Part shown: in pieces, positions 17,082-25,238 of the stretch
Layout of the letters: each line of letters opens with the position of its first letter
Position numbering within the stretch: position 1 is the stretch's first letter
Assembly (NCBI GenBank): GCA_947385365.1
Contig: CANDKT010000006.1
Location: 1 to 45,397 of the forward strand
Origin: an uncultured Bacillota bacterium
Lineage (GTDB): Bacteria > Bacillota > Clostridia > Oscillospirales > Oscillospiraceae
Length of the DNA stretch: 45,397 nt
Reading direction: 5' to 3'
Program-made: the position numbers and the translations under genes
The notes under the pieces: model-generated
What the model was told of the DNA's origin: nothing
The model's input: only the letters and a program-made list of their open reading frames with translations
Database searches by the model: none

Positions 17082-17723
17082 CTAGCCCGCGGCTACCGTG
17101 ATATCAACTGTGAGAGTGGACCCCAACGTGAATGTAATGGTCTCATCCGCATCGCTCTGGTTCTTGATCTTAGCCTGGGAGAAGTCAATGGAGTACCGGC
17201 CAGCGGTGGGAGCCTTGGTCACCAACTGGCCATCGCTGATATGCGTCATGGTCACATCAGTAGCGCCGGGGGACAAGCTCAGAACATCGGTGCCCGCATC
17301 CATTGAGCCGTCCAGAAGCTTGATGCCGTTGAAGTTGGCGCTGTCGGCAATGCGGTTGATCTCAGAGCGCAGCTGCTCGATCTCCTTCTGCATCTGGGCG
17401 CGGTCGGTGGTGTTGTCGTAAGTGCCGTTGGCGGACTGCGTGGCCAGCTCGACCATGCGGTTGAGCATATCGTGGACCTCCGTCAACGCGCCCTCGGCGG
17501 TCTGCACCAGGCTGATACCGTCCTTCGCGTTCTTCTGCGCCGTCTCCAAGCCCGTGATCTGCGCGCGCATCTTCTCGCTGATCGCCAGACCGGCCGCGTC
17601 ATCGCCCGCACGGTTGATCTTGTAACCGCTGGACAGCTTTTCCAGGTTCTTCTTCATCGCAGACACGTTGTTCGTGTAGTTGCGATAGGCGCTCATAGCC
17701 ATTATGTTGTGCTGGATTCTCAT
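17082..17723 (-). CDS. Flagellin, N-terminal part ending at an in-frame TAG
   Basis: The first 213 codons encode a typical flagellin N-terminal D0/D1 region: [20 protein letters not shown], then [40 protein letters not shown] and the [18 protein letters not shown] segment. The start at 17723 has GAAAGGAATC upstream. The frame ends at TAG (17084-17082) after [10 protein letters not shown], in the poorly conserved middle of the protein. Without the C-terminal D0/D1 helices the product could not assemble into a filament. csrA lies 161 bases upstream on the same strand, and the leader between them contains several GGA motifs, including the ribosome site itself, as expected for CsrA control of flagellin translation. 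Confidence 0.9.
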   Translation of the reverse strand: MRIQHNIMAMSAYRNYTNNVSAMKKNLEKLSSGYKINRAGDDAAGLAISEKMRAQITGLETAQKNAKDGISLVQTAEGALTEVHDMLNRMVELATQSANGTYDNTTDRAQMQKEIEQLRSEINRIADSANFNGIKLLDGSMDAGTDVLSLSPGATDVTMTHISDGQLVTKAPTAGRYSIDFSQAKIKNQSDADETITFTLGSTLTVDITVAAG

Positions 17724-17884
17724 AGTTCTTGATTCCTTTCAATCAATGTAGTTTTGGGTCTTTGCAATCCGCTTGTGCCTTCACTGATTCCCTGCTCCAA
17801 CACAGCGGAGAAACGCGCTCCGTTCATGCCCCGTGTACTTTGGAACACAACCAGGTCACGCGCTGGTCTATTTCAACCGGCTCG

Positions 17885-18112
17885 TCAGCCGGGTGAAACC
17901 GTACTGCTTTCCAGAACCTTCCTCTTCGACCGCCCGTCGCGTAAGCATTCGGGCCGCGCCGCGCCAGTACGTTCCCGTACCTCCCCTCGGAGGATCGTCA
18001 CGTCCCGGGGCGCTTGAATCGACAGCTGAATCGCTGAGGTACTGGATACTTGGATCACAATGTCCTCGCCAATCGTCAGGTATTCCCCGTCTCTCATTTG
18101 AAGCGACAGCAT
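17885..18112 (-). CDS. csrA: Carbon storage regulator CsrA (translational repressor)
   Basis: The 75-aa protein aligns along its length with CsrA: MLSLQMRDGEYLTIGEDIVI matches the start MLxLxRxxGExLxIGDDI, followed by QLSIQAPRDVTILRGEVRER, matching the AP+DVxVxRxEI segment. CsrA dimers bind GGA motifs over ribosome sites; in Bacillus the main target is flagellin (hag) mRNA, antagonised by FliW. AAAGGAG lies six bases before the ATG. The gene lies immediately upstream of the flagellin and downstream of the TnpB-like gene. No fliW is visible in the window. The longer overlapping frame 17868-18284 is not used. Confidence 0.9.
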   Translation of the reverse strand: MLSLQMRDGEYLTIGEDIVIQVSSTSAIQLSIQAPRDVTILRGEVRERTGAARPECLRDGRSKRKVLESSTVSPG

Positions 18113-18204
18113 GGCAAACTCCTTTCGCCTCCCGACCCACTCCTTGGGCCGCGCTCCTGGTCATAGTCATAATATTTTGGACAGCCCCGAAGGACTTTCG
18201 GACG

Positions 18205-18375
18205 TGCGCACACGCCTTCTCGTTTCCCGCTCCCCGGTCCGGGAAACGCTGCGTGAAACAGACCGCTGGACGATCTCGCTTCACGCAACGCTCCCCCTAC
18301 CCAGAATACGGGCGTTCACCGCTGCCCCAGGCGGCATAGCGTTCCCGCTTAAGCGCTTTCGCGCTCCTCACTTTG
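18205..18375 (-). ncRNA. Omega-RNA-like structured 3' region of the TnpB-like gene
   Basis: The end of the tnpB-like gene and the 140 bases after its stop are structured on the minus strand. Stems include 18280-18290 with 18247-18258 (GCGTGAA/TTCACGC core) and the 9-bp perfect CGTTTCCCG/CGGGAAACG at 18221-18248. The segment just after the stop (GCGGGAACGCTATGCCGCC, then GTATTCTGGGTAGG) resembles, as I recall them, the right ends of IS605-type elements from which the TnpB guide RNA (omega-RNA) is made. The boundaries and guide portion are not determined; the guide would lie at the 3' end, between here and csrA. The region has no convincing ORF. Confidence 0.5.
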
Positions 18376-19524
18376 GAAATACTGCGCGAGACCTCGCGCT
18401 TTGATGTTTTTCGCCGCGTTGACCTCGCGGTGATGAACCGCGCCGCAGTCAGGGCAGACCCAAGTCCGCCTCTCGTAACTGACCGCTTCCTCTACAAACC
18501 CGCACGCAGAACAGGTCCGCGTCGTCGGTTCGTAGCGGTCCACCAAAATCAGCTGCTTCCCCTGCCGCGCCAGCTTGTAGCGCAGACGCTCCCGGAACAT
18601 CCCGTAACCGGAACCCAAAACGTTCCCCTGCCTGACCCGCTGCGCCATCTCATCCAACGCGTCCGCCCTCATGCACACGGCGTCCCAGGCGTTGGCTATC
18701 CGCCGGGATTCCTTGTGGATGAAATCGTTCCGTTGATTGGCGATATGCTCGTGGAGCCTGCGGTATTTTTGGACCGTTTCTTGGTAATTTTTGGACCCGG
18801 CCTGCATTCGGCTGAGCTTCCGCTGGAGCTTCGCCAGCTTCTCCTGGGACCGCTCCAGCCAACGGGGCGGGTCGGCCATCGTGCCGTCGTCCGCCACGTA
18901 GAAGTGAGGCATGGAGTACTTCAACCCGATGGTCGTCTCCGGAGCGGGTCGGACCGGTTCCGGCGGCTTGACCTGGCACTCGTAGAGAATGCAGCAGTAG
19001 TACTTACCGGATCTGGTCTTCTCCACCGTAATCCGTTTCAATTTCCACCACGCCTGCGGGCGGCGCGGGAACTTCGCGCGAACGATTCCGGCTTTCGTCA
19101 TACGGATTCCGTCTTTTGTAAGGTAGATCGTAGGACCGGACTCAAAGTCGTGGTTGCAGGCGGTGAAAGAATCCCGGTCCGTTTTTTTCCGCTTGAAGTT
19201 GGGGTGTCCAAACGTCTCCGGGTTTTTGAAGAACGCTCGGAACGCTTGGGACAAGCGGTTATGTTCCTGGATCAGGGCCTGATTATCGACCTCTTTCAGG
19301 AAGGGCGCGTTGGTTTTGTACTTAGCCGGGGTAGGAATGAAGTGCGCGCCGGTTTCGGCGTAGAACCGCTGCTCATCGGAGAGCATCTGGTTCCAGATGT
19401 ACCGGCAGCAGCCGAAGGTTTTCTCGAACAGTTCGGCCTGTGCTGGGGTCGGGTAGAGGCGGGCTTTGATGGTGTTGTACTGGAGCGTTTTGCCATCCGT
19501 GGCCTGACGTGTTTTCCGTTCCAT
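18349..19524 (-). CDS. TnpB-family protein with all three RuvC catalytic acids replaced (TldR-like)
   Basis: The 391-aa protein is full length for TnpB/OrfB of IS200/IS605-type elements. It has the N-terminal helical/wedge region (CCRYIWNQML, HPNFKRKK), a split RuvC domain, and a zinc ribbon (Cys338, 341, 357, 360). Active TnpB has Asp, Glu, Asp in RuvC I, II and III. Here the motifs read IGLKYSM (Lys202 for Asp), DAVCMRADAL (Arg286 for Glu) and HHREVNAA (Glu367 for Asp). The spacings of 84 and 81 residues fit those of ISDra2 TnpB. The rest of the frame is undamaged, so selection has likely kept a non-cutting protein. TnpB-derived repressors (TldR) of this sort use a guide RNA to block promoters. 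It lies directly upstream of csrA and flagellin. The start is ATG 19524; the ribosome site is weak. Confidence 0.88.
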   Translation of the reverse strand: MERKTRQATDGKTLQYNTIKARLYPTPAQAELFEKTFGCCRYIWNQMLSDEQRFYAETGAHFIPTPAKYKTNAPFLKEVDNQALIQEHNRLSQAFRAFFKNPETFGHPNFKRKKTDRDSFTACNHDFESGPTIYLTKDGIRMTKAGIVRAKFPRRPQAWWKLKRITVEKTRSGKYYCCILYECQVKPPEPVRPAPETTIGLKYSMPHFYVADDGTMADPPRWLERSQEKLAKLQRKLSRMQAGSKNYQETVQKYRRLHEHIANQRNDFIHKESRRIANAWDAVCMRADALDEMAQRVRQGNVLGSGYGMFRERLRYKLARQGKQLILVDRYEPTTRTCSACGFVEEAVSYERRTWVCPDCGAVHHREVNAAKNIKARGLAQYFQSEERESA

Positions 19525-19557
19525 CGCTACCCCGCTTTCCCTGGTCAAACGCAGAAT

Positions 19558-19678
19558 CTATAACTTTTGCGTGGAATACAAAAAGGGTAAATTTTTTTGA
19601 AAATGGGCTTAATTTCAGCTGGAAGCTGTCCGATATAAGAATTGAACGCAGGAAGAATAAGCCACGCAAAAGTTATAG
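19558..19678. repeat. 17-bp perfect inverted repeat around 87 bp, possible recombinase site
   Basis: CTATAACTTTTGCGTGG at 19558-19574 is repeated exactly in inverse orientation at 19662-19678. A third, direct partial copy (TTTTTGCGTGGA) follows at 19679-19690. The pair lies between the serine recombinase gene and the TnpB-like gene, in the region that should hold the latter's promoter. It could be an invertible switch acted on by the neighbouring recombinase. Alternatively it could be the remains of transposon end hairpins, since 19662-19689 alone can fold into a 10-bp stem. Confidence 0.7.
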
Positions 19679-19768
19679 TTTTTGCGTGGATTGCCCCATA
19701 TTTTTCATGCATATTGCGGTCATATTTCAGCGTTTCGCTCTGATTTCCGGAACTATTTCGCGGACATA

Positions 19769-20386
19769 TTATAAGAGACGCGGGCTGTCCGCGTACAATT
19801 CCCTGGCTCTGCGCAGGAAGGTGTCGCGGGACATGCCCAGATCCCGGGCGGCGGCGCTGGCGGAGAGCGCGCCGCAGTGCCATGACTGCGCCGCGTCCTC
19901 GAAGCCCTGCGGCAGCGTCAAGCGCTCCCGCCCGAACCGCACGCCGCGTTCTCTTGCGGCGGCGATACCTTCCGCCTGACGTTGGCGGAGGTTTTCGCGT
20001 TCCGTCTGGGCCACGTAGCTGAGCAGTTGGAGTACAATATCCGCGATGAGCGTACCGGTCAGGTCCCGGCCCTGCCGGGTATCCAGCAGGGGCATGTCCA
20101 GCACGACGATTGCAGCGGCGCGGTCTTTGGTGATGAAGCCCCACTGTTCCAGGATCTCGTCGTAGTTCCGGCCCAGCCGGTCGATGCTCTTGACCACCAG
20201 CACGTCCGACCGGCGCAATTTTTTCACCAGCCTCTGGTAGCCGGGGCGGTTAAAATTTTTGCCGGACAGTTTTTCGATCACGATGTTCTCCTCCGCGACC
20301 CCGAACGTCCGCATAGCGGCCAACTGACGGGCTTCGTTCTGCTCATGGGTAGACACCCGGACATAGCCATACGTTTTTCCTTCCAT
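19769..20386 (-). CDS. Serine recombinase, resolvase/invertase type
   Basis: The 205-aa protein has the N-terminal catalytic domain of the small serine recombinases: YGYVRVSTHEQNEARQ with the nucleophile Ser12, KSIDRLGRNYDEILEQW, and a long E helix through RENLRQRQAEGIAAARERG. A C-terminal helix-turn-helix follows (SASAAARDLGMSRDTFLRRA). This order is that of Hin/TnpR-like enzymes; in the IS607 TnpA family the DNA-binding domain comes first. ATG at 20386 is behind AAGGAGG at eight bases, so the longer in-frame extension is not used. A TACAAT -10 near 20434 with a weak -35 may be its promoter. It likely inverts or resolves DNA at nearby sites. Confidence 0.9.
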   Translation of the reverse strand: MEGKTYGYVRVSTHEQNEARQLAAMRTFGVAEENIVIEKLSGKNFNRPGYQRLVKKLRRSDVLVVKSIDRLGRNYDEILEQWGFITKDRAAAIVVLDMPLLDTRQGRDLTGTLIADIVLQLLSYVAQTERENLRQRQAEGIAAARERGVRFGRERLTLPQGFEDAAQSWHCGALSASAAARDLGMSRDTFLRRARELYADSPRLL

Positions 20387-20494
20387 AAAAGCGGCCTCCT
20401 TAAAAGATATTTTCCGCTTCATTGTACAGGAAGCGCGGTTTTTCGCCTAAAACAAAAGTGATTTGCGGTTCTCGTTCTGCGGGGACAAAAAAAG

Positions 20495-20526
20495 CCCTGT
20501 GTCAAGGAATTGACACAGGGTTTTTG
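20495..20526. terminator. Bidirectional intrinsic terminator after addA
   Basis: CCCTGTGTCAA and TTGACACAGGG form an 11-bp perfect stem with a GGAA loop, flanked by A7 on one side and T5 on the other. It lies 34 bases after the addA stop. Confidence 0.88.
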
Positions 20527-20559
20527 ACGTCGTCCCCGCTCTCGAAGGGGGGACCCTTT

Positions 20560-23500
20560 TCAAAGTTCCGCTGGGGTATCGGTGGCGAAGAACCAGAGGA
20601 ATTTATGGAGAACGGGGCGTTTCAGAATCGCGGACAGGGCGCGGCTGTAGGCTTCCACCTGGAGCCGGTGTTTTTCCGCGGCGGCCGGTTCTTCGCCGGG
20701 GCGGACGAAGTCGCTCTTGAAGTCGATGACGGTCACGCCGGGACCGTCGTCGAACCAAGCGTCCACCACGCCTTGGAACAGGATCTGTTCCTCGCCGCCG
20801 TCGGGGAAGTAGTCTTTCGCGGGGACCAGAAGGGAGAATTTGAACTCCCGCTCTCGTTTTGCGGCGCGGATCAGGCCGAGGCCCAAGGGGTGCCGGAAAA
20901 ACGCGGCGAGTCGTTCCGGCGGAATGGCCTGACGCTGGAGCGGCGTCAGGAAGCCCGCTTCCGTCAAGCGTTCCAGTTCGGCTTGGATGGTCTCCGGGGT
21001 CTGGTTCTCCTCCAAGGGGAGGTACTGCATCGCCAAGTGAAGCGCAGAACCGCGTTGTGCGGGAGTCAGGCCGTGCTTTTGGGCGATAAAATCCGGGCGG
21101 TACAAGACGGCGTCGTCCCGGCGCGGCGGCAAGGCGCCGGCAATCGCTTCCTGATCGGCTGCGCGGCCTTTGACCTGGGTCGCGGTGAGCTTGGAGGGCA
21201 GGTTCGCCGCGGCCATGTGGGGGTAACGCCAGCTCAAGCGGCGGAACAGGTCGTCTTCTTCCGTTTCGGAAGCGGTCGGGTCAGGCGGCGCGGCGAAGTG
21301 TCCGGGTGCTTCCAGCGGCTGAGCCAGACGAGTCCCGTCGAGCCAGCGGATGTTCCAAGCGGGGCCCAGGTTGTCTGCCAACCGTACGTTCAGCTTGGCC
21401 ATATCCCGCAGGGTCTCGCTTTCCGGGCGGGACAGCGCGTGGAGCAGCACCCACATACCGGGGCTTGGCTGACATTCCAGAGCCATCGGGGAAACCGGAG
21501 CGGAGACGTCCTCGGCGAGATCGGCCAAGGTCTTCAACCCGTTCGGGAAGCCCATCGTCAGGATGAGCTTTTCTCTGGCGCGGGTCATGGCCACGTAGAG
21601 CAGGCGCAATTCTTCCGCCATCATCTCCTGTTCCAATTTCCGGGCCACGGCGCGGCGGGCCAAGGTGTCGTATTCCAGCATACGTTCCTGATCCAAACCT
21701 TTCGGACCCACGCCCAGTTCAGGGTGGAAGAGGACCGGCTGACGCAGGTCGTCCCGATTCAGCCGCCGGTTCAGGCCGCACACCAGAACCACGGGCCGTT
21801 CCAGACCTTTGGAGCGGTGGATGGACAGGATCGACACGCCCTCTCCCCCGCCGCTCCCGCCTGCGGTGGAGAACTTCGCGTTGGCGTTCCGCATCCGTTC
21901 CAGGCGGAGCAGGAACTGGAACAGCGAGCAACAGCCGGAGTTTTCCAGCTGTCCGGCCAGGGCGTACAGGGACAGGAGGTTTTCCTGACGCTCCCGGCCC
22001 CGGTCCATCGCGCCGAAGATGCCCAGGAGGTTGAGCTGCTCATAGATATGCCAGATGAGCTGACGGCAGGTGCGTTCCCCGACGCCGAAGCGCAGCTGGG
22101 ACAGGTGATCCAAAAATTGGGTACATTCGGCGTCGCCGTCTTCGGCGGCTTGGCGCAGGGCGGTGTAGAAGTCGCCTTTGGCTTTGCTGCGGATCAGGGC
22201 GAGCTTATCGCCGGAGAAGCCGTAGACGGGCGAACGTAGGGCAGCGATGAGCGGCACGTCCTGTCTGGGGTTGTCCACGATCTGGAGGATCGCCAAGGCG
22301 GCGTTGACTTCCGTGGAGGCGAAGAAGTCCTCGGAGGTTTCGACGCTCCAAGGGATACCGGCTTCGCCCAAGGCTTGCAGGTAGCAGCGCAGGACGGGTC
22401 CGGGACTGCGCAGCAGAATCATGACGTCCGAAGGCCGGAGCGGCCGCAACCCGTCGCCATCTTCCACCATGAGGGGGGCGGACAGCAGTTCTTGGATACG
22501 TTTCGCGGCGAAGCGGGCTTCCAGCAAGTCCTTACTGCCGCCCTCCTGTTCTTTCAGGCAGGTGAGGTCCAGCAGGTCCAGTTCCAGGGCGTAGGGGTCT
22601 GAGGCGTCGGGTCCGGCATCCGGGGTCGGGAAGGAGCGGCCAGGGACTAGCGCTTGTTTGCTGTCGTAGATCAGCTCTCCGAACTCCTCGGACATCACGT
22701 TCCGGAACAGGTCGTTGCAGCCTTCCAGCACTTGGGGCCGGGAGCGGAAGTTACGGGAAAGCACCCGGCGGCGGGGAGCGTTTTTCGGAGCGAGGTCGCC
22801 GTCGGGGTAGCGACGGAATTTGTTTTGAAAGATAGCGGGGTCGGCCAGGCGGAAGCGGTAGATGGACTGTTTCACGTCCCCTACTTGGAACAGCTTCCTT
22901 CCGCCCGCGGAGATAGCGGAAAAAATCGCGTTCTGCACCTGATTGGTGTCCTGATACTCGTCGACCATCACCTCGTCCAGACGCTCCTGCCAGCTGAGGG
23001 CCAAGGGGGTCGGTTCGCCCCGTTCGTCGGTGAGCAGGCGGACGGCGTAGTGTTCCAGGTCGGAGAAGTCCATCAAATTCCGGCGGCGTTTTTCCTTCTC
23101 GAAGGCTTGCTGGAACTCCAGGACCAGGTCCATCAAGGCTTGGACGGCGGGACGGGACAGGGCCAGTTCCGTGAGCAAAGCCTCACTGCTGCCGCCGAGG
23201 TTTTCCTCCAATTCTCCCAGCAGCTCTTTGCAGCGGTCCCGAAGGGCTTTTATCCGCTCTCCGTTCCGGTCGATCTGAGCCTCCTCGTTGGGGAGCAGGG
23301 GAACGGAACGTTTCCGTTTCCGGCCCGCAGCGGGGAACGGGATGGGCAGGCAATCGAAAGCGTCGTCCCAACTTTCGGCGGCCAGCAGGCGGTCCACCGC
23401 TTCCAGGGTCGTGGCTAAGGAATCGGCGTAGTTCATTTGGAGCAGCTCGTCCGTACCGGACAGCTGCAACGCGAGAGCCAGCTGTTCCCGGACCTGCCGC

Positions 23501-24165
23501 GCTTTCCGGCGGGCGTCGGACAGCAGCAACGCGCCCCAAGGCGTTTGCGCCGCGTCCTCCACGCCGTCCAGCGACCAGACTTCCCGCTGCCGTTCCAGCC
23601 AGCGGACTGGGTCCGGGTGGCTCTGCACACGGGTGAAGATGTCCAGGACGATCTGGAGCAACCGGCTGTCGTCCCGACCGCTCCCCAGGGTATCGGCCAG
23701 CGCGGCGAAGGGACTGTTTGGTTCCAGGTCCTCGTATTTCCGGTCCAGCAGCTCGTTCAGAACCCGGAGCCGAAGGACTTGTTGTTCCGCCTCGTCGCAG
23801 AGGCGGAAATCCGGGTCCAGGTCCAGCAGGTAACCGCTCTCCCGCAGCAGAGTGGCACAGAACGCGTGGATGGTAGAAATCTGGGCCTTGTAGACCAGAA
23901 TGGACTGACGGCGCAGACGGCTGTCCTGCGGACGCTTGGCTAAACGCGCAGACAACTCCTGCGCGATACGCGACCGGAGTTCCGCCGCCGCCGCCTTGGT
24001 GTAGGTGATGACCAGGAAACGGTCGATATCCATACCATCCTTGTCCACACGGTCCAGGAGCCGTTCCACCAGCACCCGAGTCTTCCCGGACCCTGCCGCT
24101 GCGGATACCAGCAATTCTCCGTCGTGATCGTCTACAATCCCGCGCTGTTCCTCCGTCAAAGCCAT
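20560..24165 (-). CDS. addA: ATP-dependent helicase/nuclease AddA
   Basis: AddA pairs with AddB to process double-strand breaks for recombination, the Gram-positive counterpart of RecBCD. The 1201-aa protein has a UvrD-type helicase with Walker A SAAAGSGKTR near residue 21 and FLVITYTKAAAAELRSRI, motif II VDEYQDTNQVQN, QVGDVKQSIYRFRLADP (motif III), YVAMTRAREKL (motif VI), and a C-terminal RecB-like nuclease with QRGSALHLAMQYL and VTVIDFKSDFV. ATG at 24165 follows AAAGGAG; the 68-residue upstream extension reads through the repeat region and is rejected. It is the last gene of the addB/pyridoxal kinase/addA group. Confidence 0.95.
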   Translation of the reverse strand: MALTEEQRGIVDDHDGELLVSAAAGSGKTRVLVERLLDRVDKDGMDIDRFLVITYTKAAAAELRSRIAQELSARLAKRPQDSRLRRQSILVYKAQISTIHAFCATLLRESGYLLDLDPDFRLCDEAEQQVLRLRVLNELLDRKYEDLEPNSPFAALADTLGSGRDDSRLLQIVLDIFTRVQSHPDPVRWLERQREVWSLDGVEDAAQTPWGALLLSDARRKARQVREQLALALQLSGTDELLQMNYADSLATTLEAVDRLLAAESWDDAFDCLPIPFPAAGRKRKRSVPLLPNEEAQIDRNGERIKALRDRCKELLGELEENLGGSSEALLTELALSRPAVQALMDLVLEFQQAFEKEKRRRNLMDFSDLEHYAVRLLTDERGEPTPLALSWQERLDEVMVDEYQDTNQVQNAIFSAISAGGRKLFQVGDVKQSIYRFRLADPAIFQNKFRRYPDGDLAPKNAPRRRVLSRNFRSRPQVLEGCNDLFRNVMSEEFGELIYDSKQALVPGRSFPTPDAGPDASDPYALELDLLDLTCLKEQEGGSKDLLEARFAAKRIQELLSAPLMVEDGDGLRPLRPSDVMILLRSPGPVLRCYLQALGEAGIPWSVETSEDFFASTEVNAALAILQIVDNPRQDVPLIAALRSPVYGFSGDKLALIRSKAKGDFYTALRQAAEDGDAECTQFLDHLSQLRFGVGERTCRQLIWHIYEQLNLLGIFGAMDRGRERQENLLSLYALAGQLENSGCCSLFQFLLRLERMRNANAKFSTAGGSGGGEGVSILSIHRSKGLERPVVLVCGLNRRLNRDDLRQPVLFHPELGVGPKGLDQERMLEYDTLARRAVARKLEQEMMAEELRLLYVAMTRAREKLILTMGFPNGLKTLADLAEDVSAPVSPMALECQPSPGMWVLLHALSRPESETLRDMAKLNVRLADNLGPAWNIRWLDGTRLAQPLEAPGHFAAPPDPTASETEEDDLFRRLSWRYPHMAAANLPSKLTATQVKGRAADQEAIAGALPPRRDDAVLYRPDFIAQKHGLTPAQRGSALHLAMQYLPLEENQTPETIQAELERLTEAGFLTPLQRQAIPPERLAAFFRHPLGLGLIRAAKREREFKFSLLVPAKDYFPDGGEEQILFQGVVDAWFDDGPGVTVIDFKSDFVRPGEEPAAAEKHRLQVEAYSRALSAILKRPVLHKFLWFFATDTPAEL

Positions 24166-24208
24166 ATCTTGGTCTCCTTTCCGTTTTTGATAACCGCCCA
24201 CGCCTCGC

Positions 24209-24329
24209 AGCATCGGGGTCCAAGGGGCCGTCTCTTGTTGATCGACCACTTTCCGCCGCATCGGGGTCCAGGGCAGAGCCCTGGCGGGGTTTGGGGCAGA
24301 GCCCCAATGGGGTGCGGGGCTAGCCCCGC
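24209..24329. repeat. Cluster of extragenic GC-rich palindromes between pdxY-like gene and addA
   Basis: GCATCGGGGTCCA occurs twice (24210-24222 and 24258-24270). It is followed by stacked palindromes: CAGGGCAGAGCCCTG, TTGGGGCAGAGCCCCAA (24291-24307) and the perfect GCGGGGCTAGCCCCGC (24314-24329). It has the look of a dispersed REP-like intergenic element. There is no coding content in 24166-24401. Confidence 0.75.
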
Positions 24330-24353
24330 CATCCGTTCCTAACGTTCTTTTTG

Positions 24354-24379
24354 GTTCTTTTTCTTTCAAGAAAAAGAAC
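24354..24379. terminator. AT-rich hairpin after the pyridoxal kinase gene
   Basis: GTTCTTTTTCTT and AAGAAAAAGAAC form a 12-bp stem with a two-base loop, 22 bases past the kinase stop. There is no separate T tract, so terminator strength is uncertain. It may reduce read-through into addA. Confidence 0.5.
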
Positions 24380-24401
24380 GCTTTCCGGGAACCGCCGCGC
24401 G

Positions 24402-25238
24402 CTACTCGGACAGAACCCCAAGGTACTTTTCAATCCGGATGCCCTTATTTTTCTCAATCTCGTCCTGTTCCAGGAAAATGAGCCGTTCCACGACGTCCAT
24501 CGCCCGTTTGACCGCCTGCGGGAAGGTTTTCCGTTTCCTTAACATCTCGCCTGCCAGCACGGCGGAGAACATATCGCCGGTACCGGGAAAATGAACTTTG
24601 AGGAAGCGGTAAGGGATCGTGAAGCAGTCCCCGGAGGCGTGGTCGAAACCCCAAACCACATGGCTGCCGGTTTCAGACTCCCGCCCGCTGGTCACGACCA
24701 CGGAGCGCGGCCCGTAGGCGAGCAGTTCGTCCAGCATTCGGCGGACCTCCGAGCGGGTCAGCGACTCCCGGCCCTGGTACAGGCCAGAGAGAAACTCCGC
24801 TTCGGTGAGGTTCGGGACGATGACGTCGGCTACGCCGATGAGGCGGCGCATAGAATCGACGGTGTCTTCCGAGACGCCGTTGTAGAGTTTGCCTTCGTCG
24901 CCCATGATGGGGTCGGTCATGACGAGCAGATCCTGTTTTTTCTGGCTGTCGATGAAATCCCGGATGATGTCCACCTGAGCCGCTGAGGCTAAAAAACCGG
25001 TCGTGATGCAGTCGAACCGGAAGCCCAGTTCCTTCCAAACCGCGATAGCCTTCGCCATGTAGTCGGTGGTGTCCAGGATGGTGAACTTCCCGTAATCCAG
25101 CGTGTTGGAGACCAGCGCGGTGGGCAGGTTATAGACGCAGCACCCCAGGTTGGAGAGAATGGGCAGCATAGCGGCTAAGGCGACCTTGCCGTAGCCGGGC
25201 ATATCGTTGATGATGAGGACATTTTTACTGTTTTCCAT
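24402..25238 (-). CDS. Pyridoxal/pyridoxamine kinase (PdxY-like, PfkB/ribokinase superfamily)
   Basis: The 278-aa protein phosphorylates vitamin B6 vitamers with ATP. Visible motifs are the N-terminal NDMPGYGKVALAAMLPIL, TDPIMGDEGKLY, VPNLTEAEFLSG, VVVTSGRES and the C-terminal anion-hole motif FPGTGDMFSAVLAGEML, as in PdxY/PdxK proteins. ATG at 25238 lies inside the 3' end of addB (14-base overlap), so it is translationally coupled to addB. A B6 salvage gene inside the recombination operon has no obvious functional link; it is probably a synteny accident. Confidence 0.88.
   Translation of the reverse strand: MENSKNVLIINDMPGYGKVALAAMLPILSNLGCCVYNLPTALVSNTLDYGKFTILDTTDYMAKAIAVWKELGFRFDCITTGFLASAAQVDIIRDFIDSQKKQDLLVMTDPIMGDEGKLYNGVSEDTVDSMRRLIGVADVIVPNLTEAEFLSGLYQGRESLTRSEVRRMLDELLAYGPRSVVVTSGRESETGSHVVWGFDHASGDCFTIPYRFLKVHFPGTGDMFSAVLAGEMLRKRKTFPQAVKRAMDVVERLIFLEQDEIEKNKGIRIEKYLGVLSE

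Noticed and set aside
17082..17084. General reassignment of TAG to an amino acid in this organism
   Set aside because: TAG ends the GNAT gene and the DUF2804 gene in the window, so it is a normal stop; only local suppression or mutation remains possible.
17868..18284. 138-aa minus-strand frame overlapping csrA
   Set aside because: No family features and no ribosome site; the csrA frame matches CsrA along its length.
18349..20386. Intact IS607-type transposon (recombinase plus TnpB)
   Set aside because: The recombinase has its DNA-binding domain at the C-terminus, unlike IS607 TnpA; the genes are 244 bases apart and the TnpB active site is lost.
20422..22239. 605-aa plus-strand open frame over addA
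   Set aside because: Antisense shadow; addA motifs on the other strand are complete.
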